The notes under the pieces were generated by a model that searched no databases, was not told the DNA's origin, and saw nothing but the letters and a program-made list of their open reading frames with translations. This document shows positions 8,143-16,949 of a stretch of 64,000 nt of DNA, piece by piece. The DNA comes from Lachnospiraceae bacterium (GTDB lineage: Bacteria > Bacillota > Clostridia > Lachnospirales > Lachnospiraceae): NCBI GenBank assembly GCA_910575565.1, contig CAJTFL010000007.1:62001-126000 (forward strand). Reading direction: 5' to 3'. The position numbers and the translations under genes are program-made. Each line of letters begins with the position of its first letter. The first letter of the stretch is position 1.

Positions 8143-9288
8143 TTAACGCACTTCCCGATTTTCATGGTATTTCTTTTTATTTTCACGCTTGCACAAATAC
8201 ATCATCGTGTCTGCCCGCTCCAAAATCTCCTTCAGCGTCAGCCTTTCTTCCTTCTGGTGCAGCTCAATCACGCCAAAGCTAAAGCTGGCCGGGTAAGGCT
8301 TTTGATTTTCCGCCACCATCTGCTCCAGGGCCTCATGGATCTTTTCATTCACCACATCCTTATGGTAGCCGGGCAGAATCAGGCAGAACTCATCTCCCCC
8401 TATCCGGGCAAACACATCCGTGGTACGAATCTTGGTCTTAATCAGCGCCACAAAGCTGCGGATATACTCGTCGCCCTCTAAGTGGCCGAACTTATCATTT
8501 ACATACTTTAATCCGTCCAGATCCATATAGCACAAGGTAATTTCCCGGTTCTCCTTCAAGGCTTCATCCATATATTCCTCGAAATACCGGCGGTTTTCAA
8601 TCCCCGTGCCCGGATCGTGGTAAGCCTTATTGGCAAGCTGCCTGGCCTCGTGAGCCTCCTCCGTGGTATCCATAATCACATGGGCATACGCCTTCTGCTC
8701 CTGCCATTCCGTCAGGAAAGAAGTGACCTGGTAAACATTTCCATGGACATCCTCCGCTTCCCAAATCGCATACGGCTCATCGCTATCCCAATTTAAAATC
8801 TGGGGCTTAAAGGACAGCTTATAATGGCAGACATCGCAAAAATCCCCTTCTTTATGCCTGTCCGCATCCTTGATCGTCTTTCGGTTGCAAAATAAAATGT
8901 TCCTTGTCCCCTTCTCCACTACCAGGATCCACTCGCTGCGCTTTTTCGTCAGCTCCGCCAGCAAGTGGTTATAAGGCTCCTCCTCCCGCAGCTTCCTCTG
9001 CTCCACTTCATGCTGCAAAAGGCCATCCTTCTCCTGCAGCCGGGCAATCATCTTATTTACCGTATGGGAAAAATCCCCTGGGAAAGAAGCCTGGCAGGTG
9101 TAATTCCCGTCCAAGGCCGCCTCAAGGCAGCTCTTTGCCTCATCCACCGACTCCCGCAGCCGGATGATTTCCTCCCCTAGTCTTCGGTACGGCTCATCCA
9201 GCTGCGCAAGCCCCGGATCCTTTATCTGCTGGTCACGCAATATGCTCTGCAAATACCCTAAAAGAATCTCACCATTTCGATCTGACAT
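8143..9288 (-). CDS. GGDEF-domain protein, probable diguanylate cyclase
   Basis: A 381-residue cytosolic signalling protein. Residues 1-110 are predicted helical and coiled. Residues about 115-215 look PAS-like and contain a cysteine cluster (LFCNRK, then CDVCHYK). A GGDEF domain fills the C-terminal 165 residues. The signature RIGGDEF is intact and is preceded by LCYMDLDGLKYVNDKFGH, which holds the conserved metal- and substrate-binding residues, so cyclic-di-GMP synthesis is likely. No RxxD inhibitory site is evident. ATG 9288 follows GAGG. A promoter is seen at 9383-9411, and a hairpin lies in the leader. Confidence 0.92.
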   Translation of the reverse strand: MSDRNGEILLGYLQSILRDQQIKDPGLAQLDEPYRRLGEEIIRLRESVDEAKSCLEAALDGNYTCQASFPGDFSHTVNKMIARLQEKDGLLQHEVEQRKLREEEPYNHLLAELTKKRSEWILVVEKGTRNILFCNRKTIKDADRHKEGDFCDVCHYKLSFKPQILNWDSDEPYAIWEAEDVHGNVYQVTSFLTEWQEQKAYAHVIMDTTEEAHEARQLANKAYHDPGTGIENRRYFEEYMDEALKENREITLCYMDLDGLKYVNDKFGHLEGDEYIRSFVALIKTKIRTTDVFARIGGDEFCLILPGYHKDVVNEKIHEALEQMVAENQKPYPASFSFGVIELHQKEERLTLKEILERADTMMYLCKRENKKKYHENREVR

Positions 9289-9382
9289 ATGTAACCTCTA
9301 CTAAATTCATACTCTGATGTTGGGGCCAAAAGTTCTTGCCCCTATGATACATGGACTGCTTATTCTGTGTTGAATCATTGTA

Positions 9383-9411
9383 ATCATAGCATATTTGGGG
9401 AAATATAGCAA
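9383..9411 (-). promoter_or_regulatory. Promoter of the GGDEF gene
   Basis: Minus-strand TTGCTA (9406-9411) and TATGAT (9383-9388) with 17-bp spacing, about 90 bp upstream of the start codon. Confidence 0.65.
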
Positions 9412-9424
9412 GTTAAATACCGAT

Positions 9425-9460
9425 TGCCTGCGGCAGGGCATTTGAGCCTTGCCGCAGGCA
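9425..9460 (-). terminator. Hairpin after deoC
   Basis: TGCCTGCGGCA at 9425-9435 and its exact mirror at 9450-9460 form an 11-bp GC-rich stem with a 14-base loop, 35 bp after the deoC stop. The following T-tract on the minus strand is poor, so it may act as a 3' stabiliser as much as a terminator. Confidence 0.55.
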
Positions 9461-9495
9461 CGAGCAATGAGGCAGGCCCTTGCCGAATGCACGAA

Positions 9496-10161
9496 TTAGT
9501 AGGCTTCTGCCTGTCCCTGGTTCAGCAGCTTAACCGCGGAACTTGTGCCAATCCTCGCGCAGCCCTCCGCGATAAAGGCTTCCAGATCCTGGACGGTTTT
9601 CACCCCGCCTGCCGCTTTTATTTTCACCTTCGGGCCAATATGCCGTTTAAACAGCTGCACGTCCGCAATCGTTGCCCCGCCGGTTCCGAAGCCGGTGGAG
9701 GTTTTAATATAATCCGCCCCTGCATTCGTCACCGCATGGCACATGGCGATCTTTTCCTCCTCGGTCAGGTAGCAGGTTTCAATGATAACCTTTAAAACCT
9801 TGTCCCCAGCGGCTTCCTTTAAGGCTTTAATTTCCTTTTCCACCGCCAGGTAATCACCGTTTTTCACATCAGAGATATTGACCACCATATCAATCTCATT
9901 TGCGCCGTCCCCGATTGCCTTTTTTACTTCCGCCACCTTTGCCTCTGTCACCGAATAGCCCAGAGGGAAGCCTACCACCGTGCAGATATTGACTTTGTCC
10001 CCATACGCCTCGCAAATCCGCTTAATGTAGCAGGGCGGCACGCAGACCGATGCCGTATGATACTGAATGGCCTCGTCGCATAATTTCCGGATATCCTCCC
10101 ACGTTGCAAACGCCTTTAACTGTGTGTGGTCAATGTACTGATACAGCTTCTCATTATCCAT
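9496..10161 (-). CDS. deoC: Deoxyribose-phosphate aldolase
   Basis: A class I aldolase of 221 residues that splits 2-deoxyribose 5-phosphate into glyceraldehyde 3-phosphate and acetaldehyde in the cytosol, in deoxynucleoside salvage. The family opening LYQYIDHTQLKAFAT, the block VVGFPLG, and the Schiff-base segment IKTSTGFGTGGAT with its active lysine are all present; the second lysine lies in KIKAAGG. ATG 10161 follows GGAGG at nine bases; an alternative ATG at 10176 would overlap the preceding permease gene. No other nucleoside catabolic gene is near, so its place behind an ABC exporter operon is odd. Confidence 0.95.
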   Translation of the reverse strand: MDNEKLYQYIDHTQLKAFATWEDIRKLCDEAIQYHTASVCVPPCYIKRICEAYGDKVNICTVVGFPLGYSVTEAKVAEVKKAIGDGANEIDMVVNISDVKNGDYLAVEKEIKALKEAAGDKVLKVIIETCYLTEEEKIAMCHAVTNAGADYIKTSTGFGTGGATIADVQLFKRHIGPKVKIKAAGGVKTVQDLEAFIAEGCARIGTSSAVKLLNQGQAEAY

Positions 10162-10178
10162 TCTTAAATCCTCCATGG

Positions 10179-11324
10179 CTAAAACCAAACCAAATAATAA
10201 TAGGGCAAAAACAGTTTCCCGATCGCCCCCGCTTCTTTCACAAACCGCCCCACATCCAAAAATACCGGGCAAAAGATCAGGCTTCCCAGAAGGAAAAAGG
10301 GAATCAGGCAGCACAGGCCTTCCTCCGAAACCGTGACCTTTTTTAGCCCTAAAGAAAATAAAGCTACCGCCAATGCATAAAGCAAAAGGAGCGCAGCCTC
10401 CTTACCCCATCCGCCAAGCTCCCCGCAAACCCACAAAGCCGCCATTCCCGAGGCTGAGGCCAAAAGCACAGGCGCCAGCAAGCTGGCCAGCCTGCACAAG
10501 CCCTTTTGCGCCCAAGGAAGCATCAAAAACAGCCCCTGCCGCTCATCCTTTCCTAAAGTTACCGCCCCGTACAGGCCGGTAATAAAGATGAATACGGCCA
10601 TAAATCCCCTTACCGGGAAAACAGATCCCATATGGCCCTTTTGGACATCTCCTTCTGAAGCTGTATCCGCCCAAGGGCTGCCGTCCCTCTCCCCATATTC
10701 ATCACAGACAACCCGGAAGGTGCTTCCGTTTTCCAGGAATAAGTCGTACCATTCCCCAGCGGCTGGCAGTTCTTTCCCATCCGCCGCCAGGCTGCCGTCC
10801 CCTAACCTTTCGCCACCTCCACCATCTTTGCCATCTCCAAAAAGCCCGTTCTCCAGGTAATCCAAAAACAGCTCCTTGTCATACGCTTCAATCATCAGCG
10901 AAAACACCGTTTCCGTGGACAAAAGCCCTGCCACCGTGGAAGGCGATTCATAAAGGCTTATGGCTCCTTTAAACTTTTTCCCCTTAAGCTTTTCTTCCAG
11001 GCCTTCATGGATCACATATCCGCACTCGGCCTTTCCCGAAGCCACATCCCGCTTCAGCTCCTCCTCATCCCCCGCCAGATAGAAGGAAAACAGGCTGCCA
11101 GATTCCCCTCCGTAACCAGCCAATTTCTCCGCCAACTGCTTGGAAAACCCATCCGGATCTTCTTCCTCCCCATAAACCGCAATCCGGATCCCTGGCTGCT
11201 CTTTTTCCTCCTCCCGCCGGAAAAATGCCGCTGCCACAGGAAGCACCAGCAAAAGCAGGAGAAATGCAGGCCGTTTTAAATATCGTTTGCCAGAGAGAAC
11301 CAGCCACGCTATCCATCTTGTCAT
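10179..11324 (-). CDS. ABC-2 type exporter permease subunit
   Basis: A 381-residue membrane protein with one N-terminal helix (FLLLLLVLPVAAAFF), a large extracytoplasmic domain of about 190 residues, and five or six C-terminal helices: the layout of the ABC-2 permease / YhgE-like class. ATG 11324 overlaps the stop of the upstream permease gene by 4 bp (ATGA), so translation of the two is coupled. With its partner and the ATPase at 14442-15128 it should form an exporter; the cargo is unknown. The ectodomain contains a Gly/Asp-rich stretch (GDGKDGGGGERLGDG), probably a flexible loop. The fold assignment is general, from topology. Confidence 0.82.
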   Translation of the reverse strand: MTRWIAWLVLSGKRYLKRPAFLLLLLVLPVAAAFFRREEEKEQPGIRIAVYGEEEDPDGFSKQLAEKLAGYGGESGSLFSFYLAGDEEELKRDVASGKAECGYVIHEGLEEKLKGKKFKGAISLYESPSTVAGLLSTETVFSLMIEAYDKELFLDYLENGLFGDGKDGGGGERLGDGSLAADGKELPAAGEWYDLFLENGSTFRVVCDEYGERDGSPWADTASEGDVQKGHMGSVFPVRGFMAVFIFITGLYGAVTLGKDERQGLFLMLPWAQKGLCRLASLLAPVLLASASGMAALWVCGELGGWGKEAALLLLYALAVALFSLGLKKVTVSEEGLCCLIPFFLLGSLIFCPVFLDVGRFVKEAGAIGKLFLPYYYLVWF

Positions 11325-12499
11325 CTGCACCTCACCCCCGCCGCCAAAAACCCGAAAAGCACCGCGTAGCTCCCTGCACCCAGCCACGCCTTAACCGGGA
11401 TCTCTCCCAAAACCGCTCCCTTCCCGCAGGCTAACATAGGGGCAAGGGGCGTCCAGGCCGAAAGCTGGCGGATGCCTTCCGGGAGGAAAATATCCGGGAT
11501 CATGCCGCCGGAAAAGAACAGAAGCACCATAGCGGAAGCGGACAAAAGCAGCACCCCGCCTAAAAGCGTCCCGGCACACCCAAAAAGAAAAACCGCCATG
11601 GACGCCGTAAGCAGGCACATCAGCGCCAGGGAGGAAAAAAAGGCCCAGGAAAGCTCCAGAAATCCTAAGGATACGGCCGTCCCGCCAAAGACAAGCCCCA
11701 TGGCAAACAGCAGCGTCCCCAGGCCTATGATCTTTGCCCATGCAGCCTGAAGCCTGCCGATCCCCAAAAGCTTAAGCTTTTCCTCCATCACCCGGCTTTC
11801 CCCGGAAAGATAGCCTGCCGCCGGGATTACCGCAAAAAACAAAAACAGCACAAAGGCGCTGATCCCGTAAAAAGCAAAGGGGCTTACCTCCCCTGAGGCA
11901 TTAACCTTTCTCTGCTTAAAGTAATTGGCCCGGGGAAGAGAGTAAGATAAATAAATCTCGTTTAATTCCTTTTCCAGCTTCGGGATAAGCTCCCTTCGCC
12001 CGGCCTCCTCCAGCAGGCTGTCCCCCGCATAGATCCCTGCCTGGGCGGCTCCAAGGGTTCTGGCTCCCGCCATGGTTAATTCCTTGAACACAATGGCCTC
12101 CAGGCTGTTTTTCGGCAAAAGAATGTGAATCGGGGGGTTTGTCCCATCCATGATTCCACGGATCATCCCCTCCGGGATCCGCATAATGCCCAGGATCTCC
12201 CCCTTTTTCAGGGCTTCCTCTGCCTCGCCCTCATCCATGAAGGAAAAATCGCAAAGGCTGCTTACGCTGTCCAATGACCCCAGCATCTCCACGGCCATCT
12301 CGGCCATCTTATCCCCCTCAGGCAGCACTACTCCCACCGCGATCCGTCCCAAAGCCTTCTCCCCGGACAAAACTTTGCCCGCGGCAAAGGCCGCCGTGCC
12401 CAGCATAAGCATAAGCACCGCCGCCCCAGCCGCCATATAAGGCAAACGCTTCCACGCCCGCTTTAACTCAAGCCTTAAAAAATTAAGCCCAACAGACAT
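11321..12499 (-). CDS. ABC-2 type exporter permease subunit
   Basis: A 392-residue paralogous partner of the following permease. It has an N-terminal helix at about residues 20-45, an extracytoplasmic domain of about 170 residues, then six helices ending near the C-terminus (from FYGISAFVLFLFFAVIPAAGY onward). It resembles the ABC2_membrane_3 architecture. ATG 12499 has GGGGAAAAAGG upstream. It lies 27 bp after the zinc-ribbon gene and overlaps the next permease by 4 bp. The paired permeases suggest a heterodimer energised by the ATPase three genes upstream. Confidence 0.83.
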   Translation of the reverse strand: MSVGLNFLRLELKRAWKRLPYMAAGAAVLMLMLGTAAFAAGKVLSGEKALGRIAVGVVLPEGDKMAEMAVEMLGSLDSVSSLCDFSFMDEGEAEEALKKGEILGIMRIPEGMIRGIMDGTNPPIHILLPKNSLEAIVFKELTMAGARTLGAAQAGIYAGDSLLEEAGRRELIPKLEKELNEIYLSYSLPRANYFKQRKVNASGEVSPFAFYGISAFVLFLFFAVIPAAGYLSGESRVMEEKLKLLGIGRLQAAWAKIIGLGTLLFAMGLVFGGTAVSLGFLELSWAFFSSLALMCLLTASMAVFLFGCAGTLLGGVLLLSASAMVLLFFSGGMIPDIFLPEGIRQLSAWTPLAPMLACGKGAVLGEIPVKAWLGAGSYAVLFGFLAAGVRCR

Positions 12500-12526
12500 C
12501 CTTTTTCCCCAGTCCCTGAAACCGTT

Positions 12527-14296
12527 TTAAAACAAATCGCCGAAAGAAGCTTCCGCTTTTTCTTCGATCTCCTCACCTACAGCCCCCCAGTCAGACAGAT
12601 CGGCCTCCAGCACGTCGAACACCTGACCCTCCGGCTCCTCAATCTCCCCTTCTAAGGGCTTTAAGCAGAATTCCCCTTCAAAGGCCATATGCTGATCATT
12701 AAGGCTGTCCTCAATCCGCAGTTCCTCCAAATCCATATGGATTGACTTTCCTTTTTCCAGTTCATCCACCACGGCCTCCAGAGAAATGCTGGCTACCTGA
12801 AGCCGTTCTGCCATAATATCCAGCTGCATCTTCAGATCGCCGTCCGCCCGGCCATAGGACATAACATACTCTCCTCCGACCCGATCTCCTACTACATTCA
12901 TCTCTACGGAAATCCTATCCGTCAAGGCCTCTTTATCAAACGTCCCTTCCCGCTCCACATTGACGGTAATCCGCTCCCCGTCATTGGACAATCCCGCCAT
13001 GGCTTCCAGATTCTGCAGAGGATGGCTGCCTCCTTTCAAGCTGACCTCAAATTCCACGCCGATAAGGTCGTCATCCGCACCAAGGTTTGTCTCGCCGGAA
13101 AAAGCTACCAGGTTCCCTTTCCGATCCAGGTACACCACCATCTCCACATCATCCAAGGTCTTATCCAGGATTCGGATTAATTCATCCGCCCTGTCCTCCA
13201 CATCCTGATAAACATCATCAAGGAGCTTTTTCGGGGAATCCGAGGTAAAGCTTTCCCCCATAACTTGGCTAAACCGCGCCATCAGCTCCAGCTGGTTCAG
13301 GAAATCATCCCGCAGGATCTCATCCTTCAGGAAAAAGTCCGAGGATTCCTCCAGGAAATCAATCATGGCGTCTTTGCTGATTACGACAGAATAACCTTGG
13401 CATTTCTTTTCCTTGCCGTCTACCGGAAAGCTTTTCTTATTCCCCTTCTCCTTCTCCACCGTCAGCGCTTCCTTAAACTTATCCTTTGCTTTACAGCCTT
13501 CCCGGTAACGGTTAAGGAGGGCATTTAAGTCAAAGGCGGGATTCTCCGTATCATACGCCCGATCCAAAGTCTCATTAACTAAATCAGCCAAGGCATCTCC
13601 ATCCACCCCTTGGCTTTGCAGCACGGCTCCCGCCATAGGGGAATTCTTTAGCTTTGAGCCGAAATCCCCGCTCATATCCAGCAAGAAGGCATAGGAGGAA
13701 AGCTGGGGAACCGCCGCCATAAGCCGATCATCCCCATAGTAAACTTGTGCGTCAAGCATCTTCATCCCCTGATAAGAAAAGCCCACATCAGCTGAAGACT
13801 GCTTACGTGAAGGACTGAATTTGGCATCCAGGCTAAATCCGCTGCCCACAAAGCTTTGGGTTCCCCAGAAAGATGTATCGGACAGCGAAAGGCTTATCCC
13901 TTCTTCCACATCCTGGCTTTTTGCCATCTCCGCAAACTGGGAAAATCCAAATATTTCCTCCCCGGGAAGCTCCTTCTGGGAATCATAAACCTGTTCAAAA
14001 GCGGCAATCACCTTTTCCTTTGGCGTCTTTGCCGTAAGGGCAAACACAGCCGCCGCCACGCATCCCGCCACGGCCACGGCAGAGACCGTCCCTATGGCAA
14101 TCCACTTGCCCTTTCCCCCTTTTTTCCTCTCCGGCATCATGGCCGGAGCAGGCTCAGGAATCTGATACAAGGGGACTTCATTTACGCCGCCCCCTTTTGC
14201 GCCGCCGCTCCCACTGGCATTATCTACCCTGGTTCCGCAATTCGAGCAGAACATGGAACCCTCCGGCAAATTTTCGTTGCAAAATGGACATTTCAT
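12527..14296 (-). CDS. Zinc-ribbon membrane-anchored protein of unknown function
   Basis: A 589-residue protein with an N-terminal zinc ribbon (CPFCNENLPEGSMFCSNCG, two CxxC pairs), a Gly-rich linker, one transmembrane helix at about residues 68-90 (IAIGTVSAVAVAGCVAAAVFAL), and a large acidic extracytoplasmic domain of about 500 residues rich in beta-type segments. The ribbon would face the cytosol and the big domain the wall side. Similar zinc-ribbon proteins with large outer domains are common in Lachnospiraceae; I know of no assigned role. It sits between the ABC ATPase gene and the two permease genes, so it may assist or sense the exporter. Confidence 0.85.
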   Translation of the reverse strand: MKCPFCNENLPEGSMFCSNCGTRVDNASGSGGAKGGGVNEVPLYQIPEPAPAMMPERKKGGKGKWIAIGTVSAVAVAGCVAAAVFALTAKTPKEKVIAAFEQVYDSQKELPGEEIFGFSQFAEMAKSQDVEEGISLSLSDTSFWGTQSFVGSGFSLDAKFSPSRKQSSADVGFSYQGMKMLDAQVYYGDDRLMAAVPQLSSYAFLLDMSGDFGSKLKNSPMAGAVLQSQGVDGDALADLVNETLDRAYDTENPAFDLNALLNRYREGCKAKDKFKEALTVEKEKGNKKSFPVDGKEKKCQGYSVVISKDAMIDFLEESSDFFLKDEILRDDFLNQLELMARFSQVMGESFTSDSPKKLLDDVYQDVEDRADELIRILDKTLDDVEMVVYLDRKGNLVAFSGETNLGADDDLIGVEFEVSLKGGSHPLQNLEAMAGLSNDGERITVNVEREGTFDKEALTDRISVEMNVVGDRVGGEYVMSYGRADGDLKMQLDIMAERLQVASISLEAVVDELEKGKSIHMDLEELRIEDSLNDQHMAFEGEFCLKPLEGEIEEPEGQVFDVLEADLSDWGAVGEEIEEKAEASFGDLF

Positions 14297-14441
14297 CCTT
14301 CTTTTCCCTCCTCCGTTTTCTTTTCAGAACACCCTTGCAAAAATCAGCCCGGCAAACGCCATAAAAAGGATTTATGCCGTCTGCTATGATATAAGATGAT
14401 AGGGCAGGGCCGCAAAGCTAACGCTTGCAAAGGTTTTTCCC

Positions 14442-15128
14442 TTATTGTGATTTTCCATGAAACTGGGCAATCAAAGACCGAATCGTCTGCCTGCCCTCCA
14501 CAAGGTGCAGCACTCCGTCCCGCAGCACATAAACCCTGCTGCACAAAGACAGCTCATCCAGCTCATGGGAAGTAAGCACCACGGCTCCGCCATCTGCCAT
14601 ATACCGCTTCAAATACTGGCGGATAGCCTCCTTGCATTCCAAATCCAGGGCAGCTCCCGGCTCATCCATAACCAAATAAGGCGCATGGCCAGACAGGGCA
14701 CAAGCCAGGCTTAACCGCTTCTTCATCCCGCCGGAAAGATGGCTTACCGTCATCTTTTCCATGGACTTTAGCCCCAGCATGGCCGCAGGGCCTTCTTCCA
14801 AATCCTTAAGCATCCCGGCCCTGCTTCCCCGATGCCAGAGGGACAGGTTATCCCGCACCGTAAGCTCTGGGATTAACGGATTCTCCTGAGGCACATAGGC
14901 AACCTTCTCGTAAAACCGCTTCCGATTGGCAAACAAGTCCACCCCATCCGCCTCCAAGCTCCCTTTATCCGCCTTTAATGCCCCAGCCAGGATGGAAAGA
15001 AAAGTGGTTTTCCCGCAGCCATTGCTGCCCACAATCCCCACACAGCTCCCCGGTTCAGCTTCAAAATCAATTCCCCGCAATATGGCACGTTTGCGATACG
15101 CTTTGTAAATCCCCTTTGCTTTAAACAT
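14442..15128 (-). CDS. ABC transporter ATP-binding protein
   Basis: A 228-residue single nucleotide-binding domain. Walker A is GSNGCGKTT, the Q-loop region is YVPQENPLIPELT, the signature is LSGGMKKRLSLA, Walker B is YLVMDEPGAALD and the switch His is in VVLTSHELDEL. The sequence class (CcmA-like exporter ATPase) fits the ABC-2 permeases encoded downstream. ATG 15128 has AGGGGG upstream. It is the first gene of an operon that continues with the zinc-ribbon protein, both permeases and deoC. A very good promoter lies at 15175-15203. Confidence 0.93.
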   Translation of the reverse strand: MFKAKGIYKAYRKRAILRGIDFEAEPGSCVGIVGSNGCGKTTFLSILAGALKADKGSLEADGVDLFANRKRFYEKVAYVPQENPLIPELTVRDNLSLWHRGSRAGMLKDLEEGPAAMLGLKSMEKMTVSHLSGGMKKRLSLACALSGHAPYLVMDEPGAALDLECKEAIRQYLKRYMADGGAVVLTSHELDELSLCSRVYVLRDGVLHLVEGRQTIRSLIAQFHGKSQ

Positions 15129-15174
15129 AGCAGCCCCCTAAATAAGATCCGCAGACAAAAAATCTTATCTGTTC

Positions 15175-15203
15175 ATTATAATCTATATGGGAGGGATTTT
15201 CAA
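15175..15203 (-). promoter_or_regulatory. Promoter of the ABC exporter operon
   Basis: Minus-strand TTGAAA (15198-15203) and TATAAT (15175-15180) with exactly 17 bp between them, 47 bp upstream of the ATPase start codon. Confidence 0.8.
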
Positions 15204-15216
15204 GTGCAGGGAAAAA

Positions 15217-15331
15217 ATCAACCGAAAGCTGTCACAAAACTTGGCGCTTCCACAATATACGGCGGAACTTATCGAAACATCCGGCTTATATATTGTGGAA
15301 ACCCGCTGTTTTGCGTCAGCCCCCGGTTGAT
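15217..15331. repeat. Nested inverted-repeat element (about 115 bp)
   Basis: Three pairs of arms lie in register: ATCAACCG (15217-15224) with CGGTTGAT (15324-15331); CAAAAC (15235-15240) with GTTTTG (15308-15313), flanked by GCTG/CAGC; and a 12-bp inner pair TTCCACAATATA (15248-15259) with its mirror (15289-15300). As RNA the whole element would fold into one long, interrupted hairpin. It lies between the 319-residue protein gene and the exporter promoter. It has no T-tract on either side and encodes no obvious protein. Confidence 0.65.
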
Positions 15332-15333
15332 CG

Positions 15334-15378
15334 TATTTCACGTTATTATTTCACATTACTATTTCACACTATTTCTTC
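15334..15378. repeat. Short degenerate tandem repeat
   Basis: ATTTCAC recurs three times at 13-14 bp spacing, with a fourth interrupted copy (ATTTCttCAC), running into the last codons of the neighbouring minus-strand gene. Confidence 0.5.
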
Positions 15379-16328
15379 ACATCAAACATGGCAGCGTCTG
15401 GGTAAGTTATATACACTTGGGAGGCAAGATAGGCGGCCTGAGCCTGCCCTGCCGGATAGTCCCCTGATGCTTCTTCCTCCCAAAGGCCTTCTCCCTGGGC
15501 AAAGGAGGCCTTTTCTTCGTCTTCCTTGGCCAATCTGGCTTCCTCGTCTAAGATGGCCCTCATAATGCTTCCCTCTTCGGCGGCATCATCTGCGGATACT
15601 TTCGGCGTAAAAAGCTTTCCCTCTTTCTCCGTCTCCTTCTGCCCCACATCATACTCAGCTGCTTCCTTTGCAGCCTTATCCAGGCTGTCACCTTCCTCCT
15701 GGCCGGCTCTTTTAACCTGGCCCAGTTCCAAATCCTGGCCAAGGGCAGCATTTTCCTTTTCCTTTGTATCCTTCCCGCCTTTCTGGAGCTCTATCCCATC
15801 GGGAAGCCCTTCGTATTCCTTGCTGTCCGTAAACTCATGCATGGCATCGTCCAGGGCAGCCGCCTTAAGATGCTCCATGCGAAGCAGTTCCCGCTTTTTC
15901 TCTCTGGAAAGGCCGGGAGCCTTCCAGATCGTCTGGATCCGTTTAACGGCAGCGGCGGCCTGCTGGGCTTTCAGCTGCTCTACCTCATCCTTAGTCTTGC
16001 AGGATTCCAACGCCTTCTCGTAAGCCTTCCGCTCCTGCTCGATGGTCTTGGCCTGCTGATAAGTAGATGGGTTATAGGTTTTCAGATACCGCATCTCCTC
16101 GGCACTAAGCTTTTTCCCTGCAGTCAGCTTTATCTCGATGTCCATCTCCATCTGGCTGGAACGCTTAGGCGGGGGAGTTTTCTCATCTACCTTATTCTGG
16201 AATGATTTATCCACAAACTCAACCTTATCCGGCGCAAAATCGCTTTTCTCCTGCCGTTCCTGCCACCGCGCCGCCATCTGCATATTTTTCGCAAAGGAAC
16301 TTAAGGACGTAACCATCATGATTCCCAT
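15369..16328 (-). CDS. Charged, helical protein of unknown function
   Basis: A 319-residue cytosolic protein dominated by Glu, Lys, Ala and Gln, with long predicted helices and coiled coil (EQERKAYEKALESCKTKDEV and similar). The N-terminus MGIMMVTSLSSFAKNM could be a weakly hydrophobic anchor but is not a clear signal peptide. I recognise no domain. ATG 16328 has AAAGGGGGG at a good distance; a frame extending to 16346 has no ribosome site. It follows a truncated VanZ-like gene by about 53 bp on the same strand. Confidence 0.75.
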   Translation of the reverse strand: MGIMMVTSLSSFAKNMQMAARWQERQEKSDFAPDKVEFVDKSFQNKVDEKTPPPKRSSQMEMDIEIKLTAGKKLSAEEMRYLKTYNPSTYQQAKTIEQERKAYEKALESCKTKDEVEQLKAQQAAAAVKRIQTIWKAPGLSREKKRELLRMEHLKAAALDDAMHEFTDSKEYEGLPDGIELQKGGKDTKEKENAALGQDLELGQVKRAGQEEGDSLDKAAKEAAEYDVGQKETEKEGKLFTPKVSADDAAEEGSIMRAILDEEARLAKEDEEKASFAQGEGLWEEEASGDYPAGQAQAAYLASQVYITYPDAAMFDVKK

Positions 16329-16381
16329 AAAAATCCCCCCTTTCACTGGTTATTAAGTATATCGTCGGATTAACGGTAATC

Positions 16382-16615
16382 TTAAACCAGCGCAAAGAAT
16401 TTCTTCGGCGTCCTGGTAAACACGGTAGAGCCGATAACAAGAAGGAGATAAATCAGCAGCAGCATCCCGGATATGGCCTGGGAAAGCTTTATTTTTCCAG
16501 TGCGCAAAAGAACGACAGCAAGAATGGACGAAAACAAAAAGATACATACAATAACGATAGTTTCCCTGGATGACCATATGGGATAGTATCTGATGAAGAT
16601 TTGGAAAATATCCAA
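16382..16615 (-). CDS. Short VanZ-like membrane protein, probably truncated
   Basis: A 77-residue protein with two hydrophobic helices (VIVCIFLFSSILAVVLL and ISGMLLLIYLLLVIGSTVF). The pattern, including the STVFTR motif after the second helix, matches the first quarter of Lachnospiraceae VanZ-family proteins, which usually run to about 150-200 residues. The frame stops shortly after FTRTPKKFFALV, and no continuation is visible in other frames, so this is a 3'-truncated relic or a shortened functional form. ATG 16615 has GGAGAG eight bases upstream. Confidence 0.55.
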   Translation of the reverse strand: MDIFQIFIRYYPIWSSRETIVIVCIFLFSSILAVVLLRTGKIKLSQAISGMLLLIYLLLVIGSTVFTRTPKKFFALV

Positions 16616-16783
16616 TGGGGTTTGCTCTCCTTTCCGTCCGCCATGGCCAAGTTAATCTTAAGATATAATTACACAATAAAACAAAAATGACAATCTTTAA
16701 AATATTTTGCATTACTTTTTAATCATCCAACACCCCTTAAAATTTGAATCCATTCAATATTAAATCATCCAAAGCAAAAGAAA

Positions 16784-16802
16784 AGAGCCTTGTCCTAAGG
16801 CT
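16784..16802 (-). terminator. Rho-independent terminator
   Basis: GAGCCTT and AAGGCTC flank a 5-base loop, followed on the minus strand by TTTTCTTTT. It lies about 150 bp past the small peptide frame and ends the long cda-pts-polymerase run. The rest of the 430-bp gap (16616-17046) holds only the candidate peptide at 16950-17036. Confidence 0.8.
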
Positions 16803-16949
16803 CAAAAATGTTCATTTTCTCTCTTATTTATTCCATAATTTCCGGCAATATTTTCACGCAAAACAAAGCCTTCCTACCGGCAGCGAGGCATTTATTTTCC
16901 AGCGCCGCCATGCAGAAAGGCTTTAAATTTGAAGCAAATTCTGTGGCAT

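Noticed and set aside
15334-15378. Tandem ATTTCAC units as a possible CRISPR-like array
   Set aside because: Units are 7 bp with 6-7 bp gaps and degenerate; far too short for repeats and spacers, and no cas gene is present.
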